Source of the DNA: Brachycybe producta | Lineage: Eukaryota; Arthropoda; Diplopoda; Playtdesmida; Andrognathidae | NCBI GenBank assembly: GCA_036925085.1 | Contig: JAUPFP010000006.1 | Location: 1,267,131 to 1,331,130 of the forward strand | Direction of reading: 5' to 3' | Length of the DNA stretch: 64,000 nucleotides | In this document: positions 22,476 through 35,775 of the stretch, piece by piece | Layout of the letters: every line of letters starts with the position of its first letter | How positions within the stretch are numbered: position 1 is the first letter of the stretch | The notes under the pieces: generated by a model | Database searches by the model: none | What the model saw: only the letters and a program-made list of their open reading frames with translations | Told to the model about the DNA's origin: nothing | Program-made: the position numbers and the translations under genes

Positions 22476-24454
22476 TCAGTGTTTTGACACGTTATTAAGG
22501 AGGAAATGAGCAGTTTTTTCATTTATTTTTCTTGTTTGCCAAATTCTTTATCATTTCATTGTGAAAATATGGTACTTTTTTTTCAAATTTTAATAAAAAA
22601 ATGTCGCTTATTTCTTTTGGCTTCTAAGAAGTCTTTCATATAAATTGTATAATAGAAAAGAGAAAAAAACGCACACACAAAAAAATCGCAAAAAAAAATG
22701 TCTTTTTCTTTTCTGTTTTAAGTGCTTCTTGATCATTTTTTTTTCTATTATCACTCTTGAATTCAAACTGTGAACACTATTGGGGGGAGGGGGGTGTTGA
22801 AAACTTGATGTGTTGGACATCATTTCAACACACAAAAAAATACGTACTGTATGTATGTTGTACAGTTTTTGAAATCCATTGTTAAGAAATTTTGGGTTTG
22901 TGTTTATGAGGAAGGAGGAGGGTGGTTGTTGCAATATGGCTGAAAGTATAACAGACGACATCATGTTGAATGGGGGAATTTCTTTTTTGTTGTTGTTGAT
23001 GTTGTTATTAATTCACTTGAATCATTGTGAAAAGAAAAGATTTTTGCTGACTTATGGTCATTCTTTTTTTGTTCTGATGGTCATTACTGTGATGCATACA
23101 CAACACACAAAAAAACGACCATTGTCCATTCGAGAGGAAGAAAGAATTTCTGTACAAAAGAGTAACTTATTTTTTTTTTGGAACCAATTTTCTATTAGTT
23201 GGTTGTATTTTCCAATTTCAGTGGTTCCTTTTTTTTTGGGGGGGGGGAGGGGTTGAATGTATTTTTTTTTATCTCACTAATAAATTTGTTTCCAAAGATT
23301 TACATAATTTTTTTAAAAAAAAAAGCCTTATTACAGAAAAAAAATCATAAATTTGTGACAATCATATCTTACAATGTCACTGTTTGTGTGCTATTATTTT
23401 ATGATTATCATCAAATGATAATTGTCTTGGTATTATTTTGTTAATTTGCTTTTGTGATAGTTAAAAGGTTAAAAGTTAAAGGTGTGATAGTTAAAAGCTC
23501 TAGTAGATATGACAATTTATTAATGTCATACGATAATCTTATGTTATTTCTGTAAAATGTCACATGTAGCTCATAACTTTGTAAAAATTACAAACTCGAA
23601 ATTACAAAATATTATTATGACAATTAATGTCATATTACTGACAATTAGAAAAAAATTATGTATAACCAAATATGTTATTCTAGTTTTTTTTAAACAAACT
23701 TCACATGATACTAAGCAAAAATAAACGTTTTATTTATTTTCTTAAAAAAATTTCACCAATTTACTTTTAAAAAGTTTTTCTAAATTTTTAAAGTTACAAA
23801 ATCTAAAAGTTAGAATTGAAGTTGGTTTTTTTTTTGGTCTTTTCTTCTTCTTTGAAACTCTTTAAAAATGTTTTCTAGTTTTTAAAAGATTGTTGATTTA
23901 AATCTCAGAAACTACAATTGAGAAATAAAGGGGGGGGGGGGTTGGATAGAGGGGGTAATTCGTAATCATGGTGACAATGATTTTGGAATTTACAAAGGGA
24001 TTTTTGGTGGTGTGTTTGCGAGCGATCCTTCTCAAATTTACTTTTAGATTGATGATGATGATGGAGGGCCCCCCACCCTCCACACTCTCCCTTCTTCTCT
24101 TTTCCCCCCCCAAAAAAACATTTGTTTCATCATCGGGTTTAACTTAGAAAAAGTCCTATAATAATAGATCCCTATATATACAGTAGTTAAACTGGGTCAT
24201 ATTGCTTATTATCTCTGGTTAATCCCTCTTCCATCTTTTGCTTCTAAGTCTTTAAATACGTTGGGAGAGATCGTCTTTCTTTTGGAGAGGACCACCAACA
24301 CCACAAGTACCCTCCTCCCCTCTCCCCTTTCCATATACATGTTGTAGATCGATCAATTTGGCCACACATACTGTATACACATATATTGTACATGTATATG
24401 ATGATGCAAGATAGTTCCATGGGAACTGTAATTGGAATTTTGGCCTTCGGTGCC

Positions 24455-24493
<39 letters not shown>

Positions 24494-24671
24494 GGAAGGA
24501 AAAATGTTTCTCCTATGATTCTTGATGATGTACTTTGATAGAACATCCTATATTTGTGTCTGTGTGTGTGTTTTTGGCTAAGTTTACTTCATCCACCAGA
24601 AGTTTGTGTCTCTCTTTGTCTACATTATAGTCAAAGTAGAAAAAACAGTCACTCTACATAATTACCAATCA
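22476..24671. other. AT-rich spacer
   Basis: Contains G runs (22782, 23239, 23931), a fragment (about 23461-23660) related to the fold-back at 25097, a polypyrimidine CCCCCC block (24104), and (GA)n at 24459-24488. The open frames around 22608-23444 are low-complexity. No gene supported. Confidence 0.45.
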
Positions 24672-24681
24672 ATGTACAAAC

Positions 24682-24887
24682 ACAGGCAGTTAGAAATAGG
24701 GGAGAACTTCAGTAGGCTCCGCCCTTGTTATGACGACCGGCAACTTCTAATTGGTTTGTTGTGTGGTTTGACGTTAAAAAGGGCGGAGCATGTGACCTCA
24801 GACTACATAACCAGCCAATTAGAAGTTGCCGGTCGTCATAACAAGGACGGAGCCAACTGAAGTTCTGACCGATTTCTAACTGCCTGT
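24682..24887. mobile_element. Family A MITE with 10-bp target duplication
   Basis: Ends ACAGGCAGTTAG and CTAACTGCCTGT; flanked by exact ATGTACAAAC (24672-24681 and 24888-24897). The duplication is one base longer than in sister copies, which is possible by chance. Confidence 0.9.
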
Positions 24888-25096
24888 ATGTACAAACACC
24901 CAATACATTTTGAAAAAAACTACTCTGCAAGCAGACCAGAGAGAGAGAGAGTTCATATTGAGTTGAATGTCATTCATTACCTCTAAAAAAAGATTATAAA
25001 ATTGTCATATGACAGTAAATAGTCACATCTTATATGACATTCACAATAAGTAAAACCGCAATTTTTTTAAGTAAACCTTAAGAGGGTCATTTCAGA

Positions 25097-25537
25097 AAGA
25101 TATTACATAATTATGATAGTAAATTGTCATAGTTAGCTCGTAACGTAGTAACAGTCACAAAAGAAAATTACAAAATATTACTAGGACTAATATTGTTATA
25201 TGACTGCCATTTGCTTGGTGTTGTACAGCATAATATGATAGTTATTAAATAATAGCGTACAAGTGTCACAATTTTATGACTTTTTTCTATACTTAAGCTC
25301 CTCTATTCCAATCAGCTAATCTGGCTAATGTCTACAACACAAGAGTTCTCATAACAAAGTCATAAAATCGTGACAAACTTATGATGCCACTTTTATTATA
25401 GTTACTGTACTTTATGTTATACACTAAGTTACTGACAGTAAGTAATATGACATTAATTGTAATATTGTGTAAGTTGAGTTTGTGACTGTTCAAAAGTTAT
25501 GAGCCAGATATGACAATTTACTGTCATATTTATGAGA
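25097..25537. mobile_element. TGACA-rich fold-back element
   Basis: Left arm (about 25110-25288, from GTAAATTGTCATAG to GTGTCACAATTTTATGAC) is mirrored by the right arm (about 25358-25537, GTCATAAAATCGTGACAAAC to ATGACAATTTACTGTCATAT). A 70-bp unique loop lies between. Fragments related to one arm occur at 24990-25060 and 23461-23660. No coding capacity. Confidence 0.6.
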
Positions 25538-26138
25538 GTCTTATTTTTTTCTTTCTTAAATTGAGGCTTCAACGTTTACTAAATAATTGGTTGTTTGTAT
25601 ATTGACTTGGTGATTGTATAGAATGACTGATTTTTCATTTTGGTGGTTAACGTGTGTTGCTGTGGATCTAAAGGGTTCTATGTACTTTAGAAAAATAAGT
25701 TTGGATTGAGATAGATAGATAGACATAGAGATAGATATACAGTAAGAAAGGAGAAAGAAAATTCCCTTGTTGGGAATTGAAGGGTTTTTGGATTGTTAGG
25801 TTTAGTTGTGGACAGTTTGAATAATGAGACTTGGAGGCTTGCAAAAGTTAAGGGCCTGGATAAGAACAAAAGGACACACAAAAGCTATATTTACGATTCC
25901 CTAGACTTTTTTTTTGAGCCATGAGTAATAATAATCGTTGATGACAAGTGGACACAAATGTGCGCACCGCCATTCAGTCTACTCTCTAACCACCCCTCTT
26001 CTACCTTATTTTTCTCATGATATAAAATATAATATTGTTAGCCTTGTTCAACCCCCCATTTTTCTTCAAATAAGACTTTTGGTTCCATGGTTTTTTTTAT
26101 TTTAGGCTTTTTTACTTTGAAGAATAATAGTAGGAAAG
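25538..26138. other. Spacer
   Basis: Short (GATA)n run at 25712-25727; otherwise no feature recognised. Confidence 0.4.
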
Positions 26139-26548
26139 GTGCTAACAGTGATTGCCCGCATTTAGGGAGAACCTGCTAACAGTGATTGCCTTCATTCGTG
26201 GGCAAGATGCTAACAGTGATTGCCTTCATTCAGGGGGAACCTGCTAACAGTGATTGCCTTCATTCTGGGGTAACTTGCTAATAGTGATTGCCTTCATTCA
26301 GGGGTAACTTGCTAACAGGGACTACCTTCATTCATGGGCAAGATGCTAATAGTGGTTGCTTTTATTCAGGGGAAACCTGCTAACAGTGATTGCCTTCATT
26401 TAGGGGGAACCTGCTAACAGTGATTACCTTTTTTCAGGGGTAACTTGCTAACAGTGGTTGAATATATTTTAGGGACAAGATGCTAACAGTGATTGTCTTC
26501 ATTCAGGGGGAACCTGCTAACAGTATTTGCCTTCATTCAGGGGGAACT
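26139..26548. repeat. 34-35 bp minisatellite
   Basis: About twelve units of the form CTGCTAACAGTGATTGCCTT plus CATTCAGGGGGAAC, with two alternating endings (GGGGGAAC and GGGCAAGA). A lone related motif, GCAGTGATTGCCTACCTTTA, occurs at 42859. Confidence 0.9.
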
Positions 26549-27107
26549 TAGGGGTAAATTCTTAAACGAATAAACATATTTCTTTTTTTTTACATTTTGT
26601 CTGAAACGCTTTCCACTGTACGCACTGTACGCTTTCCACTTAACACGAAAGAAACAGATAATGGCGTAATATATTTTCGGTCTGATTTGTTAGAATAACA
26701 TAATTTTTTAAAAAAAATCACAAAATAATTGGATAACACGAAATTTATTTTAGTTTCGGTCTGTTAGAATGGCATATTTTTTCTTCTTTTAATACGAAAT
26801 TTGTTTTAACACAAAAAATATTCTGGTCCAATATATTTTGTGTTAAATGGTTTCTTCTGTACTTATTGAGAAGAATGACAATATTATTCAGTTTCTTTTT
26901 CTGTGTGTGTTTCTTGGCTTAACTCCATTTTGTTTTTACTGATGATGTATTGGTGTCTGTGGGTTATTTGTCTTCGATTTAATGGCGACAGACGACGTAA
27001 TGGGCCAAGAAAGGGGGTATAGTTGTGATGAAGATAGAAGGGAGGGAGGGATGGTGAGAGAGAGGGGATAAAAATGTTAAGTCTATTGGATGTCGTTGTC
27101 TTCTTCT
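26549..27107. other. Spacer with possible pogo-like fragment
   Basis: The right part of 26606-26862 ends AATATTCTGGTCCAATATAT then TTTGTGTTAAATGG..TTCTGTA, and the same motif (GGACCAGAATATTTTTCGTG) recurs inverted near 44955. These look like ends of a pogo/Tigger-like MITE, but boundaries are unclear. Confidence 0.3.
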
Positions 27108-27316
27108 TCTAAGGATCAATTTCAATAAAAACAAATTTGGCATTTGAACTTTCAACTCGAAGTCTCTGATGAAAACTTTAAAAATTAGAAGAAAAAACCT
27201 CTGTTCAAAAGTTTATTTTATGAAAACATTATTTTTCTGACTTGTAAATATCTGTTCTGAGAGTTCAAATTAAAGAGTTCAAGTTGTAAGTTTTCTTATT
27301 GTATTTGGACCTTAGG
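27108..27316. repeat. Fold-back repeat (TCCAAAT family)
   Basis: CTAAGGATCAATTTCAATAA at the left mirrors a right end TTGTATTTGGACCTTAGG; inner TTGAACTTTCAACTCG and GAGTTCAAGTTG also pair. Related blocks lie near 48120-48370 and 51828-52093. Confidence 0.45.
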
Positions 27317-27981
27317 CTATTTTCTTCTTCTTCGAAGAAGAAAATGTTGTAAAAATGAGACCTTGAATTTTCAGAAAAAGGAGGGAGGGTTTTTAAATGA
27401 CCTCTCAAGAGAGTTGTATCTTTCTCTCAAGTCTCAAGATATAATTCCATGTTATACTACTATCTTGTGTTTATAACCATAACCTATTCTCAAACCCCCC
27501 CCCCCCCCCCTTCCTGTTATTATTACCCTCTTCTTACTCTCTTTTTTTCTGGCTCCAATTTTTGTTTAAAAGTTAGCAAAACAATAAGTTAAATCAAAAT
27601 GAATGGGTCAAACTCTTGTTGTTGTTGTTTTCCGTTTTTTATTATTATTTTATTTTCTAAAGTACTAAAAACCATAAATAATAATAATTGTATATATACA
27701 CACATTATACAGAGTCTGACAAATATTTTGAGTCAATGGATTATGTGTTTTATTTTTTTTTTTAAAAAAATGTGCTCATGATTCGATCGATGACATTTTT
27801 TCGAACAAAATATTTTAATTACATAATTACATTTTAAAACATAACTATTATTTTATATTAATATTATTTAAATTGTAATATAATTTAAATAACATAAATG
27901 ATAAAAATAATAAATTATTTTATTATTATATTATAATAATATTATATTATTGTTTTATTATTATTATGTTATTTATATTAC

Positions 27982-28072
27982 TAGTGGGGTAACCCGTCAT
28001 AAATGATGGGAGCAAAATTCACAGGCAATTTTGCGCATGCGCACGTCGTTTTATCCTTTTTTTTACTCTCCA
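27982..28072 (+). repeat. Shared 90-bp module, copy 1
   Basis: CTAGTGGGGTAACCCGTCAT, AAATGATGGGAGCAAAATTC, then TTGCGCATGCGCACGTCGTT. A close copy is at 38709-38800 inside the satellite-bearing element. Contains the palindrome TGCGCATGCGCA. Function unknown; probably the end of a transposable element. Confidence 0.65.
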
Positions 28073-28262
28073 CGTTTCTCTCTCTCCCTACACTTTCCCC
28101 TCACCCATCCCACTTTTCTCTCTCTCTCTTCCCTTTTACACTTTCCAACCTTTTCCCCTCACCCCCTCCCACTTTTCTCTCTCCTTCTACACTTTCCAAC
28201 CTTTTCCCCTCACCCCCTCCCACTTTTCTCTCTCTCTCTCTTCTCCCTTCTACACTTTCCAA
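28072..28262. repeat. Pyrimidine tandem array
   Basis: Three units of about 55-65 bp containing CTACACTTTCCAACCTTTTC, CCCTCACCCCCTCCCAC and a (CT)n run. Entirely pyrimidine-rich on the plus strand. Confidence 0.75.
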
Positions 28263-28420
28263 GGGAAGAGTTCAACATATAGTTGACCTTGAGAAAAAAA
28301 ACGGTTCATTTATTCAAATTTATATAAATTCCGACGTGCTTCAATGGTTTTTGTTACTCCACACACACATACATACATACACAGACCTGGGATATTATAT
28401 ATATAATTATTTAAATTATA

Positions 28421-28453
<33 letters not shown>

Positions 28454-28619
28454 AATATTATTTTATTATTATTATAATATTTATATTATTTAAATTATTA
28501 TTTACATAATTATTTATGACAGTTTGAAAATGATCCATTTTCTACTAAGCCACTGATAAACAAAAATTAAAATATGATAATATTATAAAAAATAACCATT
28601 GAAGAAGTTTCTTTTAGTA

Positions 28620-28935
28620 TGGATCGAATTGTTATGCAAATATCAAGCAAATATCTCTCAATCTGTGGCTCGAGGGCCAACTGTGAAATAACAATCTCGC
28701 CTTTAGATCAACGAACAATTATAAGTTTGTTTTAATAAAAAAAACACTGGTTCGAGGCTAGAGCTATCTAGTTGACAACTAATAGCAAACAGACATATCT
28801 AGCCTTTAACCAGCTTTTTTATTAGGAAAAAAAAACATAATTACAGTTGCTCTAATAATGATGATTATTTCACAGTTGGCACTTGAGCCACAAATTGAGA
28901 AACAGTTGTTTGATTTTGCATGAAAATCCGAGCCC
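28620..28935. mobile_element. Family B mariner-type MITE
   Basis: Diverged left end GGATCGAATTGTTATGCAAA; right end TTTTGCATGAAAATCCGAGC CC followed by TA (28936-28937). Internal TAGTTGACAACTAATAG and CACAGTTGGCACTTGAGCC match the family. Confidence 0.75.
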
Positions 28936-29255
28936 TAATAATTAGTAATAACTAATTAGAAAAATTGCTATGCTACTAATTCCTAAGTGGTTTCATGCTA
29001 ATGTCCTCTTTGTAAACATGTCATAGATGGGGAAAATGTGGTCGGGCTAATTTTAAACAAAACCACAAATATTTATTGCGGATTTAGAAAGATGTCAACA
29101 AAATTTGTGTTCGTAGGGCAAGCGCTTTTTTAAAAAAAATGTTCGTCAAGTCTTTATTGAAGTTGCTTTTCCTAGTCTTTTATATAAAAGAACTTAGAAA
29201 TTTCAAAATTCTTGTCAAGATTTTGAACAGAGATGAGAGAAAAAAAAATAATATA

Positions 29256-29645
29256 AGACTGTTGGCACACAGATCCCTTTTGGACTGGAAAATGAAGACT
29301 GGGTTTCGTCAAAACCGACTACTTTAAGAACACTGCGGTGGTTGGAATGTGGTTGAGTGAACTGCAAAAAAAAGTGGTCTTATTTGGCGACAGGAATGGC
29401 CTCTATTAGCCGTTCTGACAAAATGATTTTTAATAAGAAAACACTTTTGCACAAAGTGAAGAAGATGGAAGGTTGTTGGAAAGTGGTTCGTGTGCAAAGG
29501 AAAAATAATATCGCCGGTTGGCGTAGATCAACCACCTTTCAGCTATAGAAGTTCTAAACGCCATTTGTGTGCCAAGATCTTGTGTATTTCCATAGCAACC
29601 ACAGCTTAGCCACACCTCTTAAGTGATCTGTGTGCCAAGGCTCTA
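29256..29645. mobile_element. 390-bp inverted-repeat element
   Basis: AGACTGTTGGCACACAGATC near 29257 is mirrored by GATCTGTGTGCCAAGGCTCT ending near 29644. An internal TGTGTGCCAAGATCTTG (about 29567) is a further partial repeat. An internal block (GAAGACTGGGTTTCGTC..AAACC) resembles GAAGTCGGGTTGTCGCC at 32491. Transposase absent. Confidence 0.55.
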
Positions 29646-29647
29646 AG

Positions 29648-31783
<2,136 letters not shown>

Positions 31784-31787
31784 TTAA

Positions 31788-32246
31788 GAGGTCTTGTCAC
31801 ACGAGAAATATTTTCGGCAACCATTTCAGTCAATTTTACGAGCCACAATTGTTGTAATAAGCAAAGCTTGAAGTTAAAACACTTGGGCAAGATTTGTTGG
31901 TCCACTAAGTTGACAAACTGATTGAAAGCTCAGAAGCAACAAACAATGGGTTTTCCTTATAAAAAAAAATGAGATCAATAAAGATTATAATTTTATGCGA
32001 CATGTTGAAATAGTTGGAGAGTGAGTGTGTGAGAATTGGATTGGTCACACGACAACAGAGTGTGTTGTGATTGGTTGTTGAAGTGAGTTGAATGAAATGT
32101 TGCCAAGAAAGTCGATGCTTTTGAATTTCAGGCCAAATGTGGTTGCCAGTCATAGCACACGAGTCAACGTATTAGGTTGAAAGACTACTGGCTTCCAAAA
32201 AATTGAAAGAAATGTTGCTTTAAAATGTTTCTTGTGTGACAAGGCC
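31788..32246. mobile_element. TTAA-flanked non-autonomous element
   Basis: The left end GGTCTTGTCACACGAGAAAT and the right end (minus strand) GGCCTTGTCACACAAGAAAC are matching inverted repeats extending about 40 bp. TTAA lies at 31784-31787 and 32247-32250, the target of piggyBac- and Kolobok-type transposons. The interior has no transposase frame. Confidence 0.6.
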
Positions 32247-32250
32247 TTAA

Positions 32251-32611
32251 AAAAAGCAAATATGAACATCTAAAGAACATACAAAAAAACACATCTAAAG
32301 AATCCCAAAAAAACATACTGTACATATATACAAATAACACACATAAATCTTAAATAACATACACACATTTTGAGAAAACACACATCAAATGCAAAACACA
32401 AGTGAACAAACACAAACATCTAAAGAATACACGCACACATGTAAAAGTCACACACAGGCAACTTTATGACCTGTTTTCGACTTCAGAATGAAGTCGGGTT
32501 GTCGCCAAAATCGACCACTTTTGAGTTCTTTCTTCGGAAAATACATTGGAACCACAAAGTTCAGACAACTTCAAAACTTCATTTTGCACTGAAAAAAGTG
32601 TTCCAAAATTG
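32251..32611. other. Degenerate CA-rich tandem region
   Basis: ACACATCTAAAGAA and ACACACAT motifs repeat loosely from 32265 to 32460; the rest is unassigned. Confidence 0.45.
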
Positions 32612-32619
32612 GTCTAGTG

Positions 32620-32941
32620 CAAGCATGTCAAACTGAATGGTTAACACGGGCCAAATAAACAAGGTCTTAAGTGTATGTGGGCCACAATATTATAGAAACG
32701 TAGGTTTATTTCGTAAAGTACCGCATAAAAAAGAAACAAGGACAACGGTAAAATTAATGTATTCTTCCTGTGACACTTGGCATGTCTTCTCTACAACAAT
32801 CTTTCCTACTTCGGAGGAAATCTTGTTCGCAGTGATTACTTTCAAAACTGACCCAAGTTGAATGTCAGTAATCGTGGATCTGACAGAGGCTGCTGGACCG
32901 CAAAAGATATTTTGTTGTGGGCCACGAGTTTAACATGCTTG
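32620..32941. mobile_element. hAT-type MITE
   Basis: Left end CAAGCATGTCAAACTG and right end (inverted) CAAGCATGTTAAACTCGTGG; flanked by GTCTAGTG and CTCTAGTG (32612-32619, 32942-32949; 7 of 8 match). The CATGTCAAACT..GGCCCAC terminal style is common among hAT elements. The 74-aa open frame inside (32637-32861) is not recognised as transposase. Confidence 0.7.
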
Positions 32942-32949
32942 CTCTAGTG

Positions 32950-33911
32950 TGTCAAAGAGCCCCCTAAATCCAATGGGATGAAGATGAAGAGGAGGAGGAT
33001 GATGATGATGATGATGATAAAGAATTTTGAAGCCTTTCCACAACATACATTTGCATATTATAATAGATATTAGTCACATGATGAAATCTTCTCAACTTAA
33101 CTACTTGTAGACACACAAACCCATCACTAATATATGAATACGTAATGTATTTTTTTGGTATGTAGAGGAGGGCGCCCCTCTCTCCGCCCGCCCGCCCCTG
33201 TTTATGAATGCTATTTATCTCTTTGACTTGTAAGCATGGTTGCTCACTGTAATTATTGAGTTTTGAAAGGGCGTGTTGATATAATATTTGAAGCGGGGGG
33301 GGGGGGGGGGGAGAGAACCCCAAGAATAAGAAGACTAAGGGGTTATTTGTAGAGGGGGGGGGCCTTATAGTTTTGTGGGTCCTGAAGGTACTTTAATAAG
33401 TATGTTGTTTAGAGAGGGAGTTTGAATCTCCACGCCTTTTAGGTTGTTTGGAGACTAGAAGAGACGAAGAAGAAAAAAAAAAGGAACCCAGATAGACACC
33501 TTTGCTGTGTCGGCTTTTTTTGTGTGTGTGTTATCCTGCTTATATTTTTCGGTTGTTTTTTGACATGGCGTAACGAATTTTCTTAATGGAACTTCAATTT
33601 AGATGATTAAAAGGAAAAAGGCAATTTTTTGGAGTCTTTTCTTTCTTTTTTTTCTCTCTCTACTTTTTTTTTGGCAACATTTTTACTAATTGGTCTTAAT
33701 CAGTTTTGTGTAGGCCTTCTCTTGGTTCTTCTAGTTTTTTAATTTGAAAAGAGATAGATGGGGAAATATCTATCTATCTATCTATATATAATGGAGTGTT
33801 TATTTCATTCTGTCGCTCATATTTTATGCATTATAAATACCTTGATGTGTGTGTTTTTTGCTTCTCAATTTTTTTTGCTGCATCATTTTTGATTATTATT
33901 ATTATTAATAT
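32950..33911. other. Spacer with (GAT)n and G-tract
   Basis: (GAT)n at 32996-33020, a 17-base G run at 33295-33311 and (CTAT)n at 33771-33785. No gene seen. Confidence 0.5.
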
Positions 33912-33913
33912 TA

Positions 33914-34244
33914 CAGCTCGGATTTTTATGCAATATCATGCAAATGTTTCTCAGTTTTGTGGCTCCAAGTGCCAATTGTGAAGTAATCATCATCATCATC
34001 ATCATCATCATTAGATCAACTAATAATTATGCGTTTTTAATAAAAAAGGGCTGGTTATAGAGGCTATAAATCTGGTTATTTTCAGTTGTCAACTGGAAGG
34101 TTCTAGCCTCTAATCAGTGTTTTTGATTAGAAAAAAATTCGTAATTGTTGGTAGTTTCTAAACTATTGGATTGTTACTTCATAATTGGCTCTTGTGCCAC
34201 AGATTGAGAAACATTTGCTTGATATTGCATACAAATTCGAGGCC
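33914..34244. mobile_element. Family B mariner-type MITE with expanded ATC repeat
   Basis: TA at 33912-33913 and 34245-34246. Contains AGTTGTCAACTGG in the centre. An (ATC)n run at 33986-34010 sits where sister copies have two to six ATC units, so the microsatellite has expanded from the element. Confidence 0.75.
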
Positions 34245-34246
34245 TA

Positions 34247-34713
34247 ATTATTATTATTGTATGTTGCAGTATTTATAATGTTAATAGTGAGAAGGGGGGT
34301 GGGGTGGGGTAGACTTAAAAAATTTCAGATTTTTTTGTGGTATTGTTTTCCGATTTTTTTTTCTCTCTCTTTTGTTGTTGTGTCTCTAGAGTTTGGATGT
34401 TATTTTAATAATTAGAAAACTTTTCAATTACATTGTTTGAAGATAACACTTTTAGTTTGTAATTAGTTATTTTTTATTATTATTATTATTTTGGATGAAA
34501 AAGGATCCGACAAAAGACGTTTCACAAATTAGGACTATTGAACTAAAACGAAATATTAGGCTTGTTATTATTTATTAAGGGAGGGGGAGAGGGTGGTTGT
34601 TTTAATATTAAGAGAAAAAAAGGCAGCCATGATAAAAAAAACAAAATGGCCGCTAAACTTAGGTCGCAGTTTTTTTTTTTTTGTTCCTAATAAGTTATAA
34701 CTTTAAGGTGGAT
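34247..34713. other. Spacer
   Basis: G/T-rich patch (34290-34310) and (TTA)n near 34470. No gene seen. Confidence 0.4.
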
Positions 34714-35090
34714 TTTTTTTTAGGTGTAAATGCCTCTGATTATTCTGTCTTTCAGAGAAACTTTATAAGAATCTAGAAAGTGTTTTAAAAACTAGAAGGG
34801 GTATCTCTCAATCAGTTAAGACTCTGAAATCATGTTGATAATTTTCAAAATTAAGTTTTTCATGTTAGCTAGAAAATGAACCAATTTTTAAGTAGATGAT
34901 ATTTTTTAAAAAAAAAATGTTTGTCTATAAAAGTTTATTTTGAAATATAGAAACATGAAATTATCATTAAGTGATTGACTTACACTTCTAGTTTCTAAAA
35001 CACATTCAAGTTTCTTGTAATTTTGCTCTTCTGAAAGACAGAAATAATGAAGAGTTTGAAAATCAGCTGTTCATAAAAAACAATCTTAAT
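34714..35090. repeat. Family D fold-back repeat
   Basis: Left end GATTATTCTGTCTTTCAGAG, core AAACTAGAAGGGGTATCTCT, inverted core ACTTCTAGTTTCTAAAACAC and right end TTTGAAAATCAGCTGTTCAT. Confidence 0.65.
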
Positions 35091-35171
35091 TAAATTTTTG
35101 GGGCCACAGTGGCCCTTCACCACTCTTATAATACTAAATTTTGATAACCTCAGGTTCTGTTTGTTTTAAAA

Positions 35172-35573
35172 ACAGGCATCTGTAGACAGCTTCAGAATTT
35201 CTTTGGCTTCACCCTTTTATGAGCCTTCATCAATTTCTAATTGGTTTGTTACTGGGATCTGATGTCACATGCCCCGCCCTTTTTTATTTCTATTTGGTTG
35301 ATATTTGATCTGACGCTCATAAAAGGGCGGAGCCAAAAAAATTCTGAAGCTGTCTACAGAACATTCAATTAAAAATCGGGACGGACTTCAGTTGGCTTCT
35401 GCCCGGCACCTTCTAATTGGTTTGTTGTGTGGTTCGACGTTGAAAAGGGGCGGAGCATATGACTTCAGACTACATAACCAACCAATTAGAAGTTGCGTTC
35501 GTCATAAAAAGGACGGAGCCAACTGAAGTTCGACCGGATTTCTAAATGCCTGTGTCTACAGATGGATGCCTGT
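35172..35573. mobile_element. Family A2 MITE, host of a nested family A MITE
   Basis: Outer ends ACAGGCATCTGTAGACAGCT and ...CTACAGATGGATGCCTGT; flanks GTTTTAAAA and GTTTTAAAG (8 of 9 match). Arms contain TTCAGAATTTCTTTGGC and complement. The right terminal repeat is split by the inner element. Confidence 0.85.
35361..35553. mobile_element. Family A MITE nested in A2, 9-bp target duplication
   Basis: Exact GTCTACAGA at 35352-35360 and 35554-35562. The duplicated bases are part of the A2 terminal repeat, which proves the order of insertion. Ends are ACATTCAATTA and AAATGCCTGT, slightly decayed. Confidence 0.9.
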
Positions 35574-35582
35574 GTTTTAAAG

Positions 35583-35689
35583 GGGGTTACACCATTAGGG
35601 GGGGTCCCATTATAATTGGTTGAAATTCAATTCGTCTTGTGTGCTTTTTATTACCAACAACAAGAAAAATCTTTAGAAATCCCATCAGT

Positions 35690-35775
<86 letters not shown>

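Larger units (their letters stand above)
27317..28617. other. Low-complexity AT-rich region with pyrimidine array
   Basis: Includes a 16-base C run (27495-27510), an almost pure A/T stretch (27800-27985) dominated by ATTATT-like motifs, the shared module at 27982-28072, a pyrimidine tandem array (28072-28262) and (AAT)n at 28425-28450. Open frames here are products of these repeats. Confidence 0.6.
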
